A stretch of 64,000 bases of DNA from Geothrix sp. PMB-07 (GCF_030758935.1 NZ_CP132333.1:3906992-3970991); one strand, 5' to 3'; positions 1 through 9,978 are shown, counted from the first letter of the stretch. Program-made: numbers and translations. Notes: generated by a model from the letters alone, not told the origin.

Positions 1-1487
1 TGGGTTTCCGACAAGCGGCCCGCCACCACCCGGACGCCTGCCTTCTCCATCCGCTGGGCCACCGCGTAGGGGTCCGCCAAGGGGCGCCAGATTTCCTTGT
101 CCCATTGGGGTACCGCAAAAATCAGGAAAATGATGAGGAACCCCGCCCACTGGGTCATGCCCAGATCCAGGGCGCCCGGAAAGTCGCGGCGCCACAGCAG
201 ACGCAGCGAAATCACGCTGAGCGCCAGCGAGGCCATTGACATGGCCAGGGCCGCCGACCAGTGCAGGTTCGCCCGGTCCATCACCACCCAGGGGAAGCCG
301 ACACCGAGGATGCCCACGAAGAAGAAGGTGAGCGCCAGCACGGCCATGAGGGTGCGGTCCACCCGGCGCTTGGCCCGGGGCACGCGCCCATCCAGCCAGA
401 GCGCCGCGTGCAGATAGGTGATGGGGAAGATGGGCAGGATGTAGACCATGCGCTTCTCCGCGGAAAAGGAGAGCAGCAGGAGAATCAGGCCAAAGGAAAG
501 TGGCAGGAAATAGGTACGGGGGGAGAGGTGGTGGCGCCGATGCCGGGGGAACGCCGACCAGAGCGCCGCACCCCAGATGGCCAGCCAGGGCAGGAGGTTG
601 CCGGGAACCCGCTGCACGTAGAACAGGAAGGGCTCCACATGCTCGCCCAACCGCCCGGTGCGGGGCACCAGGTTGGGATCCGCCAGGAAGCGGCCCACGG
701 TGTTGCGCAGGAAGACTTCCACCAGGAATTCCCGTCCTCCCCGCAGTGCCAATGGAACCACCCACCCCAGCGCCAGACCCACCGCCGCGGCCATGCCCCA
801 GTTGGGCCGCAGGAAGGCGCGCAGCAGAATGGGATTCCGCTCCACCAGCAGGGTGATCACCAGGGGGAGGGCCACCAGCACCGGCCCCACGGGCCCTTTG
901 ACGAGGAAGGCGAAACCCAGACTGGCCCAGAACCAGGGCACCCAGCGGGCTCGGTAGGCCGGTTCCACCAGGGAGAGGAAGGCCAGGCCCAGGCTGAAAC
1001 TCACGGCGGCCGTGAGGGCCATGTCCACGATGGCCATGTGGCCCACCTGGAAGAACAGCACGCCCGTGGCCACCATGAAGCCCGCCCAGCCACCGGCGCG
1101 GGCAGAACTGAGGCGCCAGCCCAGGAAGCTGATCCAGGCCACGGTCGCCAGGCTCAGCAGGGCCGAGGGCAAGCGCAGGGCCCAGGGCTCGAAGCTGCCC
1201 GTGGCCCGGCACACCAGCGCGCCCAGGGCGTAGAAAAGAGGCGGCTTTTCAAGGAAGGGCTGGCCGTTCAGGGTGGGCACGATCCAATCGCCACTGCTGG
1301 CCATCTCACGGATGATGCCTGCCACATAGGGCTCGTGGTAATCCCACAGCTCGTGGTTGTGGAGGCCCAGCCCGAAGAGCAGCAGGGCCGCCAGGAAGGT
1401 CCAGAGCAAGGTTCGCCAGCCCAGGATGCGCCGACCGCTCACCTTGAGGGTCTCCGTCATGTGGGCCTGGAAAGGTATTTTCAGCAT
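1..1487 (-). CDS. GT39/GT83-family lipid-linked sugar transferase (ArnT-like), C-terminus cut by window edge
   Basis: Polytopic membrane glycosyltransferase that would move a sugar from a polyprenyl-phosphate carrier to a cell-envelope acceptor; the acceptor is unknown. About 495 residues are visible from ATG 1487 and the frame runs off the window. The N-terminal loop after the first membrane helix has the family hallmark: acidic D49 and E52 in an LWDYHEP motif, then GDWIVPTLNG and EKPP at about 80-83, matching ArnT-type proteins. Many Leu/Val/Phe-rich helices follow. The start is weakly supported: a GGATCTCC sequence sits just upstream, and an alternative ATG lies at 1460. Divergent from the SulP gene. 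The family is confident; the substrate is not. Confidence 0.82.
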   Translation of the reverse strand, partial: MLKIPFQAHMTETLKVSGRRILGWRTLLWTFLAALLLFGLGLHNHELWDYHEPYVAGIIREMASSGDWIVPTLNGQPFLEKPPLFYALGALVCRATGSFEPWALRLPSALLSLATVAWISFLGWRLSSARAGGWAGFMVATGVLFFQVGHMAIVDMALTAAVSFSLGLAFLSLVEPAYRARWVPWFWASLGFAFLVKGPVGPVLVALPLVITLLVERNPILLRAFLRPNWGMAAAVGLALGWVVPLALRGGREFLVEVFLRNTVGRFLADPNLVPRTGRLGEHVEPFLFYVQRVPGNLLPWLAIWGAALWSAFPRHRRHHLSPRTYFLPLSFGLILLLLSFSAEKRMVYILPIFPITYLHAALWLDGRVPRAKRRVDRTLMAVLALTFFFVGILGVGFPWVVMDRANLHWSAALAMSMASLALSVISLRLLWRRDFPGALDLGMTQWAGFLIIFLIFAVPQWDKEIWRPLADPYAVAQRMEKAGVRVVAGRLSET

Positions 1488-1582
1488 GGAGATCCAGTCT
1501 ATCCCGGAGCGCGCGACCGCTTGGGAGCTACCATGGACCCTCCCCCGGACATCCTGCCCCAGGAGTGGCCCAAGGAGTCGCT

Positions 1583-3454
1583 TTGGCCCGCACGCGTTTT
1601 CAGGATCCCTCCTCCACCGTTCCCCTCCGCGCCCTGCCGGCGGCGGCGTTGCGGGCGGTGTGGGCGGAGGGCTACAGCGGACGGCAGTTCAAGCGGGATC
1701 TGTCCGCCGGTTTCCTGGTGGGCATCGTGGCCCTGCCCCTGGCGATGGCCCTGGCCATCGCCGTGGGTGTGCCACCCCAGCAAGGGCTCTATACGGCCAT
1801 CATCGCGGGCTTCCTCACAGCGCTGCTGGGCGGCTCGCGCGTTCAGGTGGCCGGGCCCACCGCAGCCTTCATCGTGGTGCTGGCGCCGCTCTACGTGAAG
1901 TTCGGCATGTCAGGGCTGCTCATGTCGGGCCTGCTGGCGGGGCTGATGCTCATCGGCATGGGCCTGCTCCGCATGGGCAAGCTCATCGAATACATCCCCT
2001 TTCCGGTGACCACGGGCTTCACCTCAGGCATCGCCACGGTCATCGCCCTCCTGCAAATCAAAGACCTCTTCGGCCTGAAGCTGGAGCACACCCCCGACCA
2101 CTTCATGGAACGGCTGGCGGCCATGGGCCGTGCCGCCCACACCGCCTCGCCCTGGGAACTGCTCATTGGCCTGACCACCCTGGCCATCCTGCTGGCCCCC
2201 CGCCTGCCGAAGCGCCGCCTGGCCCGGCTGCCCAAATGGCTCCGCAAGATCCCCCCGCCACTCCTGGCCTTGCCTCTGATGGCTTTGCTGGCCTGGGCCC
2301 TGGGGCGTTGGGTTCCAGGGTTTACCGTGGATACCATCGGCACCCGTTTTCACACCGTGGTGAACGGAAAGGTGGTGGCGGGCATTCCGCAGGTGCTGCC
2401 CTCCTTCCAGTGGCCCTGGCGGGTGCCCGGGCTGGATGGCCAGTGGATGGGCCTGAGCCTCGGCACCGTCCGCATGCTGCTGCCCAGCGCCTTCGCCGTA
2501 GCCATGCTGGGCGCCATCGAATCGCTGCTCTCGGCCGTGGTGGCCGATGGCATGGCCCGCACCCGGCATGATCCCGATGCCGAGCTGCTGGCCATGGGCG
2601 TGGGCAATGTGGTGGCCCCCTTCTTCGGCGGCATCGCCGCCACGGGGGCCATCGCCCGCACCGCCACCAATTTCCGCTTCGGTGGCCGCACGCCCTTTGC
2701 GGCCATGACCCACGCCCTGACCATCCTGCTGGCCATCCTGATCCTGGCGCCGCTCATCCGTTTCCTGCCCATGGCCAGCCTGGCGGCCCTGCTGCTGCTG
2801 GTGGCGTGGAACATGTCCGAGGCCGAGCATTTCTTCCACACGGTGCGGGTGGCCCCCAAAAGTGATGTGGCGGTACTGCTCACCTGCTTTCTCCTCACGG
2901 TGGTCTTCGACATGGTCATCGCCGTTACTGTGGGCATCGTGCTGGCCTCACTGCTATTCATGCGGCGCATGGCGCATGTCTCCGAAGGCCACGTGACCCA
3001 CCCCGATCACCGGGCCCTGCCGGGGCCCCTCCCAGAAGGTGTGGTCATCTACGATCTGTCGGGGCCCCTGTTCTTCGGCGCCGCGGAGCGCGCGCTGAAT
3101 GCCATGCGGGCCATCGGCGCGGAGGTGCGCGTCATCATCTTCCGCATGGAACAGGTGCCCAGCGCGGACGTAAGTGGTCTGGTCGCCATGGAGGGCGTCC
3201 TCCGCGAAATGGAGCGGCAGCGCATCAAGGCCATCTTCGTGGGCCTGCACGGCCAGGCTCGCGAGGTCTTTGAGCGCGGTGGCCTCCAGAACAAAGAGGG
3301 CGAAGTGGCCTTCTGCGCCACCATGGTGGATGCCTTCAAGGTGATGAACGCCCGGCTGCACACCTATCGACGCCGGAATCTGGGGCCCATCCGCTTCCAG
3401 GTGCTCCACCGGGAGAAGACACGGGCTGCAGCCCCGCCCCCTTCGGACTCCTAA
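1583..3454 (+). CDS. SulP-family anion permease with C-terminal STAS domain
   Basis: Inner-membrane secondary transporter for sulfate, bicarbonate or another small anion. The N-terminal half has the SulP signature around VGVPPQQGLYTAI and many hydrophobic helices; the last 130 or so residues form a STAS domain (IYDLSGPLFFGAAERAL, then SADVSGLVAME). The open frame reaches a GTG at 1565, but I prefer TTG 1583, because AAGGAG at 1572-1577 lies 5 nt upstream and the protein then starts MARTRFQDP, 623 residues, usual for the family. No carbonic anhydrase or sulfate-assimilation gene is adjacent, so the substrate cannot be assigned. Confidence 0.88.
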   Translation: MARTRFQDPSSTVPLRALPAAALRAVWAEGYSGRQFKRDLSAGFLVGIVALPLAMALAIAVGVPPQQGLYTAIIAGFLTALLGGSRVQVAGPTAAFIVVLAPLYVKFGMSGLLMSGLLAGLMLIGMGLLRMGKLIEYIPFPVTTGFTSGIATVIALLQIKDLFGLKLEHTPDHFMERLAAMGRAAHTASPWELLIGLTTLAILLAPRLPKRRLARLPKWLRKIPPPLLALPLMALLAWALGRWVPGFTVDTIGTRFHTVVNGKVVAGIPQVLPSFQWPWRVPGLDGQWMGLSLGTVRMLLPSAFAVAMLGAIESLLSAVVADGMARTRHDPDAELLAMGVGNVVAPFFGGIAATGAIARTATNFRFGGRTPFAAMTHALTILLAILILAPLIRFLPMASLAALLLLVAWNMSEAEHFFHTVRVAPKSDVAVLLTCFLLTVVFDMVIAVTVGIVLASLLFMRRMAHVSEGHVTHPDHRALPGPLPEGVVIYDLSGPLFFGAAERALNAMRAIGAEVRVIIFRMEQVPSADVSGLVAMEGVLREMERQRIKAIFVGLHGQAREVFERGGLQNKEGEVAFCATMVDAFKVMNARLHTYRRRNLGPIRFQVLHREKTRAAAPPPSDS

Positions 3455-3714
3455 GGTTGAGGCCGGTTCGTGCCGAGGATCACAAGGATGTTGAATATTC
3501 CGTGACCCGAAGCTCCAATGGTTCAGCTCTTACCAACAGAGAGAGGCTGGAGTCATCCGCCGGCCTTTCCTCGAATGACCTCCTGGCGAAGCGGGATTGC
3601 CTTACCTCGGGCCGTGAAAGATTGGCTCGGCACTTGGCGACCCTTCTCCGACATTCACCCGGGGCGCACCTCCACGGCTCCGACGCGCTTCGCCTGCTCC
3701 TGGAGATCCAGCCC

Positions 3715-6700
3715 ATGCAGCTCCATCGCGGACCATCTCTTCTTTCCGACTCACTGGCACTCCTGAAACGCGGAGTGGCGGCGCTCCTGCTGCTCGGCCT
3801 GGGTGCCCAGCGCGTCGCGGCCATGCCGCCGCCCACTGCGGCCATGCTCAAGCGCTATCGGGAAGACGGCACCCTGCCGCAGCGCATCGCGTTCGCCAAG
3901 GAAATCGGCAACCACAAGGCCGATCCACAGCTGCTTCAGGATGCCCAGCGCCGAGTTCAGGAACTGGCCAGGGTCCATGGGGTGAACCTCCCGGCCAGCG
4001 CGGTCACACCGACGCCTCCATCCGCCTGGAGAGGGTTGCCCACCAAGGGTTCGCCGAAGATGTTCATTCTGATGATCGATTTTTCGGATTATCCGGCAGA
4101 TCCTGTGAACACCCTGTCTGCCGTCGCGGCAAGGGCCTTCGGTGATGGGGACGGCGTGCAGGCGGCTCCTTACGAAAGCCTCAAGAGCTACTACTACCGC
4201 TCGTCCTACGGGCAGCTGACCATCTCGGGCAATGTCCTGGGCTACTACCGCCCGGCCTACACCCGGGCCAGCATGGGCACCTCCCCCACCACCGCCCAGC
4301 GCCAGGCCCTCATCAAGGAGGCCCTGCTGGCACAGTCGGCTGCGGGGCATGATTTCAGCCAATACGACAACAACGCCTCCGGCAAGATCGACTACTTCGC
4401 CGTGCTGTGGACCGGCCCTGATACCGGCTGGTCCAATTTCTGGTGGGCCTACCAGACCAACTGGAGCAACAGCACCACGCCCCTGACGCTGAACGGCAGG
4501 ACCCTGGGCAAGTACGTGTGGCAGTGGGTCTCCAACAAGGACTACCCCACCCGGAACGCCCCGGCCTTCGACCCCAAGGTGCTGATCCACGAAACGGGGC
4601 ACGCCCTGGGCCTTCCTGACTACTACGACTACGACGCCACCGTGGGCCCCAGGGGCGGCCTCGGGCGGCTCGACATGATGGATGGCAACTGGGGCGACCA
4701 CAACTGCTTCAGCAAGTTCCTGCTGGACTGGACCACCCCTGCGGTCATCACCAGTTCGGTCACCGGGCAGAGCCTTCTCTCCTCCGGCGACCACAAAGAC
4801 AACAGCTCCTTCATCCTCATGGACACCAACCCGGGCGGCACCTTCGGCGAATACTTCATGGTCCAGAACCGCCAGCGGGTGGGAAACGACACAACCTATC
4901 CGGCGGACGGCCTCCTGATCTGGCATGTGGATTCTCGGCTGGATCCGGCCACGGGCAATGCCAACTACCTCTACGACAATTCGTACACAGCGCATAAGCT
5001 GCTCCGGCTCATGGAGGCCGATGGCCTCGAAGAGATTGAAACCCTGGGCTCTCAGGCCAATGCCGGGGACTACTGGATCGCAGGAAAGCAATTCGGGCCC
5101 GGAAGTCTGCCAAACAGCAACCGCTACGATGGAACCTTCACCAGGATGGGCATCCGTAACATTTCCGCCGCCGGCCCGAGCATGACCCTGGACGTGTTCC
5201 AAATTCCAGCAGACACCACCCCGCCCACCGGCAGCCCCTCCACCCCCACCGCCACTGCGACCCTGGATACCCTCACCTACACTTGGACCGTCGGCAGCGC
5301 AGCGGACGCCGATTCCGGAATAGTCAGCTACCGCCTGCAGGTGGGCACCACCCCCGGTGGCAACGATGTCTTCGATGCCTTGGTCGGCAACGTCCTCACC
5401 TACACCGTCAAAGATTTGGGATGGAGGGATGGCACCCTGCTTTACGGGCGCGTCGCCGCCCTCAATGGCGGGGGGCTTGCTTCCGCCTACTCGGGAGATT
5501 GCGTTGGCCCCGCCATCGCCCTGCCGACCTTCGATGGCAGCGTGCTGGACAACACCAACCTCCTCTTCAAAACCCTAGGCCCCTGGACCGTGGATCCAAC
5601 GGCCTACTCAGCGGGTCTCAGCTCGGCCCGCAGCGCCGTCATCACCGATTCCAGCAAGACCTACCTGCAAGCGAAGCTGGTCGGTCCCGGCACCCTGACT
5701 TTCGACTGGAAGGTGTTGTCGGAAGCTGGCTATGACTTCCTCACCTTCAGCCTCGATGGCGTCGAGCAGCCGGGAAAGATCAGCGGAACCACAGCCTTCG
5801 CCACTGTGAACGCCAGCATTCCCGCCGGAACGCACGTGGCCCGCTGGACCTACGCCAAAGACGAAGCCTCGGCCCCGACAGGCGACGGGGCTTGGGTTGA
5901 CAACGTGCAGTGGAGCGGTTCAACCATCGCTGCCGCAACTGTCACTCCGGCCAACTACGCCACCATCACCGGCGGTGCGGTGCCCTTCTCCGCCACGGTT
6001 TCCAACGGCAGCTCAAGCAACCAGGTGACCTGGGGCATCACCACGGGTGGGGGCACCTTCACCCCCGCGACCACGGCCTCCGGCTCGGCCACCACCCTCA
6101 CAGGCGGTGCCACGGCCGACAGTTACATCATCACAGCCACACCGGTGCAGACGCCCAATTTCCCTGGTTCTGCCAGCCTGCAGCTGGTCAGTCCCTCCAG
6201 CGTGGTGGTGGGCCTTGTGCCCAGCGCCACCACGGTCACGATGGGCACGCCGGTGACCTGCACCTCCAGCGTCTCCCTCCTCACGGACAAGACCGTCACC
6301 TGGATCAAGGATGGCGGCACCTGGACCGGCACCCCCGGAGCCTCGGCCACCTGGTCCTCCGCCGTTCCCGGCACCTACCACCTCACGGCCACCAGCACCG
6401 TCTCTCCCACCAGCGTCGCCACCGTCACCGTCATCGTCATTGGTCTGGCCCTCGATCACACGATGGCCACCCTGCTGTCTGGCGGTTCCGCAACCTTCAC
6501 CTGCAGCGGCGACCTGGGCGGAGGCGTCACCTGGACCCTGACCGGCCTCGCCACCAAGGTGGACAGCGGCCTCAGCACCACGGTCACGGTGCCCACCTCC
6601 GCGCCGCTCACCACCGGAACGTACACCCTCACCGCCACGGACAAGCAGGATGCTTCCAGGAAGGTCACCGCCACCCTCACCGTGAAGGGCATGGACCTGG

Positions 6701-6843
6701 TGGCCGATGGGCTCCTGAATCCTATGGATCTGCTGGGATTCGCCGCGGAATGGGGCAAGGGCACGGGCAGTCCCGCCAACTTCAAGGGCACCGGTACGGT
6801 CGACAACACCGATCTCGCTGCTCTGTTGAACCAGATCAAATAG
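3715..6843 (+). CDS. Secreted M6-family metalloprotease with Ig-like repeats and dockerin-like C-terminus
   Basis: Extracellular zinc endopeptidase of the immune-inhibitor-A (M6) type, 1042 residues from ATG 3715. The frame is open back to 3457, but GGAG at 3702-3705 lies 9 nt before ATG 3715, and that start gives a good signal peptide ending near QRVAA. The zinc site is HETGHALGLPD (H292, E293, H296). After the catalytic part come a beta-rich region (about 500-740) and two or three bacterial Ig-like domains (about 741-996) rich in Thr and Gly. The last 50 residues carry two degenerate dockerin-type repeats (DLVADGLLNPMDL and GTGTVDNTDLAALL). A lipoprotein with cohesin-like character follows 12 nt downstream, probably in one transcript. 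Confidence 0.87.
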   Translation: MQLHRGPSLLSDSLALLKRGVAALLLLGLGAQRVAAMPPPTAAMLKRYREDGTLPQRIAFAKEIGNHKADPQLLQDAQRRVQELARVHGVNLPASAVTPTPPSAWRGLPTKGSPKMFILMIDFSDYPADPVNTLSAVAARAFGDGDGVQAAPYESLKSYYYRSSYGQLTISGNVLGYYRPAYTRASMGTSPTTAQRQALIKEALLAQSAAGHDFSQYDNNASGKIDYFAVLWTGPDTGWSNFWWAYQTNWSNSTTPLTLNGRTLGKYVWQWVSNKDYPTRNAPAFDPKVLIHETGHALGLPDYYDYDATVGPRGGLGRLDMMDGNWGDHNCFSKFLLDWTTPAVITSSVTGQSLLSSGDHKDNSSFILMDTNPGGTFGEYFMVQNRQRVGNDTTYPADGLLIWHVDSRLDPATGNANYLYDNSYTAHKLLRLMEADGLEEIETLGSQANAGDYWIAGKQFGPGSLPNSNRYDGTFTRMGIRNISAAGPSMTLDVFQIPADTTPPTGSPSTPTATATLDTLTYTWTVGSAADADSGIVSYRLQVGTTPGGNDVFDALVGNVLTYTVKDLGWRDGTLLYGRVAALNGGGLASAYSGDCVGPAIALPTFDGSVLDNTNLLFKTLGPWTVDPTAYSAGLSSARSAVITDSSKTYLQAKLVGPGTLTFDWKVLSEAGYDFLTFSLDGVEQPGKISGTTAFATVNASIPAGTHVARWTYAKDEASAPTGDGAWVDNVQWSGSTIAAATVTPANYATITGGAVPFSATVSNGSSSNQVTWGITTGGGTFTPATTASGSATTLTGGATADSYIITATPVQTPNFPGSASLQLVSPSSVVVGLVPSATTVTMGTPVTCTSSVSLLTDKTVTWIKDGGTWTGTPGASATWSSAVPGTYHLTATSTVSPTSVATVTVIVIGLALDHTMATLLSGGSATFTCSGDLGGGVTWTLTGLATKVDSGLSTTVTVPTSAPLTTGTYTLTATDKQDASRKVTATLTVKGMDLVADGLLNPMDLLGFAAEWGKGTGSPANFKGTGTVDNTDLAALLNQIK

Positions 6844-6855
6844 GCCGAGGCTTCC

Positions 6856-7431
6856 ATGAATCCACGCATCCTCACTCTTGCCCTATGTCTGGGAAGCCTG
6901 CTCGCCTGCGGCGGCGGTGGTGGTTCCACCCCCGCTGGCCCCACCACCGCCACCCGGCTGACCTACACCGACCCCACCACTGGGGCTTACCAGCTTCGCC
7001 AGAACGCCGCCCTCAGCTCACCCACCCATCTGGTACTGGAACTGTGGGGCCCGGCCACGGACACCGGCTGTGGCGTCTCTGTGGCCTTCACCCTTGGTGG
7101 CACTGCCGGCACCTGGCGCAACATCAAAGCCACGGATGCCGCTGGCACCTACGTCGGCAACGGCACCGCCTTCGATCTGGGCAGCGGAACCCCCATCCTG
7201 AAAGCCACGCTCAGCGGAGCCACTCTGAGTGCCGCGGTGGCCGAAAAGGGGTTGGCCACTCCCAAGCCCCTGAACAAGGCCCTGCTTCAGGTGGCCGTGG
7301 AGCTGCAGACGGGCACCACGCCTGGCACGAGCATCACCATCACCCCCGACCCAGCGAAATGCCGCCTCCTCCTGCCCACAGGCGAAACAGCACCCATCCT
7401 CATCACGGCTTCCGCCATCAGCGCCCAATAA
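6856..7431 (+). CDS. Small lipoprotein, cohesin-like beta-sandwich candidate
   Basis: A 191-residue lipoprotein: the signal peptide ends in lipobox LLAC followed by a Gly/Ser-rich linker (CGGGGGSTP). The mature part alternates short beta-strand segments (HLVLELWGP, GVSVAFTLGG, LLQVAVELQT, SITITPD), the pattern of cohesin-type carbohydrate/dockerin-binding sandwiches; I judge this from strand pattern and phrasing, not a firm motif. It starts 12 nt after the M6 protease, whose C-terminus is dockerin-like, so an anchoring role for that protease is a reasonable inference. It could equally be an unrelated beta-sandwich lipoprotein. Confidence 0.6.
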   Translation: MNPRILTLALCLGSLLACGGGGGSTPAGPTTATRLTYTDPTTGAYQLRQNAALSSPTHLVLELWGPATDTGCGVSVAFTLGGTAGTWRNIKATDAAGTYVGNGTAFDLGSGTPILKATLSGATLSAAVAEKGLATPKPLNKALLQVAVELQTGTTPGTSITITPDPAKCRLLLPTGETAPILITASAISAQ

Positions 7432-7452
7432 CCGCGGAATCCGCGTCCCGTT

Positions 7453-9978
7453 CTAGAACAACCGCAACAGCGCCACGTAGCCGTTCACGGTCTTCACACC
7501 GGCGATGTCGCTCTGCAAACCTGCGCCCAGGTTCACCCGCACAGCGGTGAACCACCAGAAGCCCGGCAAGTCGCCGGACACCCCCAGGCCGCTCACGCCA
7601 TAAGTCTTCCCATCATCCAGGCTGCGCGCACGGGCGTGTTCAAGGCTGAGGGTCAGGCGCAGGTTGGGGCCCGTGGGGATGGCCATGCCCGCCTTGGCGT
7701 AGGCCACCTGATCGGCGGCGATAGCGTTGGAACGGATGCCCGCGACGCGCACCACGGAACCGGCACCCCCCACATCCAGGGCATTGAAGCGGTCGAAGGC
7801 GCGGCCTCCCACCCAGCCCGCCTCGCCGTGGAACCAGAAGCCGGGCCGAGCTTCGCGATCAAGACCCAGGCTTCCCCCATAGCGCTTGAAGGCGCCGCCC
7901 TCGGGCACCACCAGGGGATGGGCGGCAGTGCCGTACGTGCCTTCAGGGCGCTGCCCCCAGCTCTGGAAGCCCCGCACCTGGAAGCCCCGAAACAGCCACG
8001 AACCCTGCAGGCTGCCCACGCGCGTGAGCCCTGAGGGCGGCAGCACATAACCCGGTGTGCGGTACTTGGTTTCGCCTTCGCTGAAGGCGTCGTACTGAAA
8101 ATCACCCCGGCCTTCCAGGCGGAAACCCAGGCCCAGATCATGACCCAGCTCCACCCCGAACATGCCGAAACGGCGGCCCACACCGTCGTCATCAGCCAGC
8201 TCACCGCGGACCACAGGCCGTTCGGTACTCTTCAGCAGCAGGGCCGTGGCGCTGGCGCTCACATCGAAGCTGCCCACCCCCCGTGGAATGGCCAGGCTGG
8301 CCGTGTTGAAGACGCCGGCCGTGAGCGCGTTCAGCTGCACCCCTTTGCCGAAGGCGTTGTAGTCGAAGTACACGAGGCCCGCCAGCGGCAGCACCGGCGG
8401 GGTCAGCCCCGGATTCACCAGCACCACCGCGGCGATGGCCCGGCCATTGCTCTTGGCGTGCTCATCGATCCTGCGGGTGCCATCGCTTTGCCGCGTAAAG
8501 TAGCGCGCCCCTTCAGGGGTCACTTTCAGCATGGTGGAGGCCGAGCCCCGTGCCGCATCCCGGTCGGCCATGAAACGTTCGCTGTTCAGCTCGAAATCCC
8601 GGTAGGTGAAGCGGCGCTGCACTTGCACCACACCGTCGGTGCTCACCCAGCGCTCGAAGGTCTTCACCGCCACGGGCCGCCAGACTCCCGGGGCGACGGC
8701 TCCATAGGTGAGCACCTCCCGTTCGCTCTTCACCGTGCCTGGCAGGTTGGTACGCTCGCGGCGCTCCTCCAGAATCCGCCCGGTGGCCTCTTCCACCTCC
8801 AGCTCGCCGCGGTAGGCCAGTGGATCGGGGGTCACCGGCTCGAAGCGGAGCAGCCTGCGCCCAGGCCCTGCCGGCCCGCCATCCCGGTAGCGATACGTCT
8901 CCGCCAGACTGAGGGACACCGGCAGCGAGACGGAGCGGCGGCTTTCGATGAGGGGCAGCTGCACCTCGCCCTTCAGGTTTGCCTTCACGCCGTTGAAGCG
9001 CACTTCCTTCTGAAGCAGCTCGGGCCAGTCCCCGGCCTGCTCGAAGTACTCGAAGGTGAAGCCCAGATCGCCGCCCTGTCCGCTCTGCCCCTGGATGTGC
9101 AGGTCCAGATCCGCCTTGGCCTGGAGGGTGCGGACCTGGGCCCGCGAGCGCAGTTGGGTGGCGCGCACATGTGCCAGCAGGGCGCCCACGTCGTAGGCCT
9201 CAGCTCCGGTGACGGCCACCTCGGTGCGGTTCTTTGGCAGCGCCGCTTCGGTCCAAAGCTCGTTCGCGAACACCCAGCGCCGCGAAGCACCGGTGCGGTT
9301 CCGCAAGGTCAGGTCGCCCAGCCCCCCCTCCACCTCCTGGAAGCCCGGGGGGATGAGGCTTGCGAGCTGGGCCGCTGCGCCACCCGCGGGCACCACCAGA
9401 CGCCCCCCATCACCCAACAGAGTGGAGGCCAGGGCGCCGGGTTCCTTCGGCAACCAGAGGGTCCAGGGACGGCCTGGAAAGGTTTCCTGGGCCTGGGCCA
9501 ATTGCTCTCGCCACGTCACCGGCTCCAGAGCCAAGTCAGCGGGCACCAGGGCCCCGCCATCCACCGCACCCCAGGCGGTTTCCTCGAGCAGAGCCGGAGC
9601 CTTGGCATCGAAGGCCACGTACAGGCGTTGCAGGGGAGCCTGCGCCCTCAGGGCCTGGGCCGCCGCCAGCAGGATGGGCAGACGGGCCTCATTCAGGGGC
9701 AACCGCAGACGCACTGAGACCGCCTCTTTGAAGGGCGCCACCAGGGCCAGCCATCGCTGGCGGGTGGCCTCCACCTGGGCCGCGTCTCGGTTGTCCTTCG
9801 GCAGCAGATCCTGGGCCTGGACCGCCCGCAGATCCAGGTCCAGAGGTAACGGCTCGCCCACACGCAATGGCGCGGGCTGAGGCGCTTGGGCCAGCAGCAC
9901 CGATGTGAGCATGGGCGTGAGCATGGGCGCGAGCAAGGGCGTGAGCGTGGGCACCATCAAAAAGGAATTGCGCGGCAC
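7453..9978 (-). CDS. Large outer-membrane beta-barrel protein, function unknown
   Basis: An 841-residue secreted protein. The signal peptide (VPTLTPLLAPMLTPMLTSVLLAQA) is followed by about 450 residues of mixed soluble domain, including several charged beta-rich stretches, then a C-terminal barrel with alternating aromatic/hydrophobic strands ending in Phe (YVALLRLF), the usual BAM signal. The start is GTG 9978 with AGGAGG four bases upstream; the ATG at 9957 has no ribosome site. Convergent with the preceding lipoprotein gene and divergent from the F-protein gene. I do not recognise a named family. The signal-peptide core is encoded by a 12-bp tandem repeat, listed separately. Confidence 0.7.
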   Translation of the reverse strand: MPRNSFLMVPTLTPLLAPMLTPMLTSVLLAQAPQPAPLRVGEPLPLDLDLRAVQAQDLLPKDNRDAAQVEATRQRWLALVAPFKEAVSVRLRLPLNEARLPILLAAAQALRAQAPLQRLYVAFDAKAPALLEETAWGAVDGGALVPADLALEPVTWREQLAQAQETFPGRPWTLWLPKEPGALASTLLGDGGRLVVPAGGAAAQLASLIPPGFQEVEGGLGDLTLRNRTGASRRWVFANELWTEAALPKNRTEVAVTGAEAYDVGALLAHVRATQLRSRAQVRTLQAKADLDLHIQGQSGQGGDLGFTFEYFEQAGDWPELLQKEVRFNGVKANLKGEVQLPLIESRRSVSLPVSLSLAETYRYRDGGPAGPGRRLLRFEPVTPDPLAYRGELEVEEATGRILEERRERTNLPGTVKSEREVLTYGAVAPGVWRPVAVKTFERWVSTDGVVQVQRRFTYRDFELNSERFMADRDAARGSASTMLKVTPEGARYFTRQSDGTRRIDEHAKSNGRAIAAVVLVNPGLTPPVLPLAGLVYFDYNAFGKGVQLNALTAGVFNTASLAIPRGVGSFDVSASATALLLKSTERPVVRGELADDDGVGRRFGMFGVELGHDLGLGFRLEGRGDFQYDAFSEGETKYRTPGYVLPPSGLTRVGSLQGSWLFRGFQVRGFQSWGQRPEGTYGTAAHPLVVPEGGAFKRYGGSLGLDREARPGFWFHGEAGWVGGRAFDRFNALDVGGAGSVVRVAGIRSNAIAADQVAYAKAGMAIPTGPNLRLTLSLEHARARSLDDGKTYGVSGLGVSGDLPGFWWFTAVRVNLGAGLQSDIAGVKTVNGYVALLRLF
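9905..9952 (-). repeat. Four tandem 12-bp units inside the signal-peptide codons of the outer-membrane protein
   Basis: On the plus strand the unit gtgagcatgggc occurs twice exactly (9905-9916, 9917-9928), then as gcgagcaagggc and gtgagcgtgggc. Each unit encodes four residues (MLTP, MLTP, LLAP, TLTP in gene order), so unit gain or loss would lengthen or shorten the hydrophobic core without breaking the frame. Confidence 0.85.

Noticed and set aside
261-1898. Long plus-strand open frame (545 codons) across the first gene
   Set aside because: It is the shadow of the minus-strand GT39/83 gene, whose membrane and ArnT-like motifs are clear; the plus frame has low-complexity, His/Gln/Gly-rich content typical of antisense GC-rich DNA.
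3751-5202. Minus-strand 483-codon open frame
   Set aside because: Antisense to the M6 protease, no motif, biased Val/Gly/His composition.
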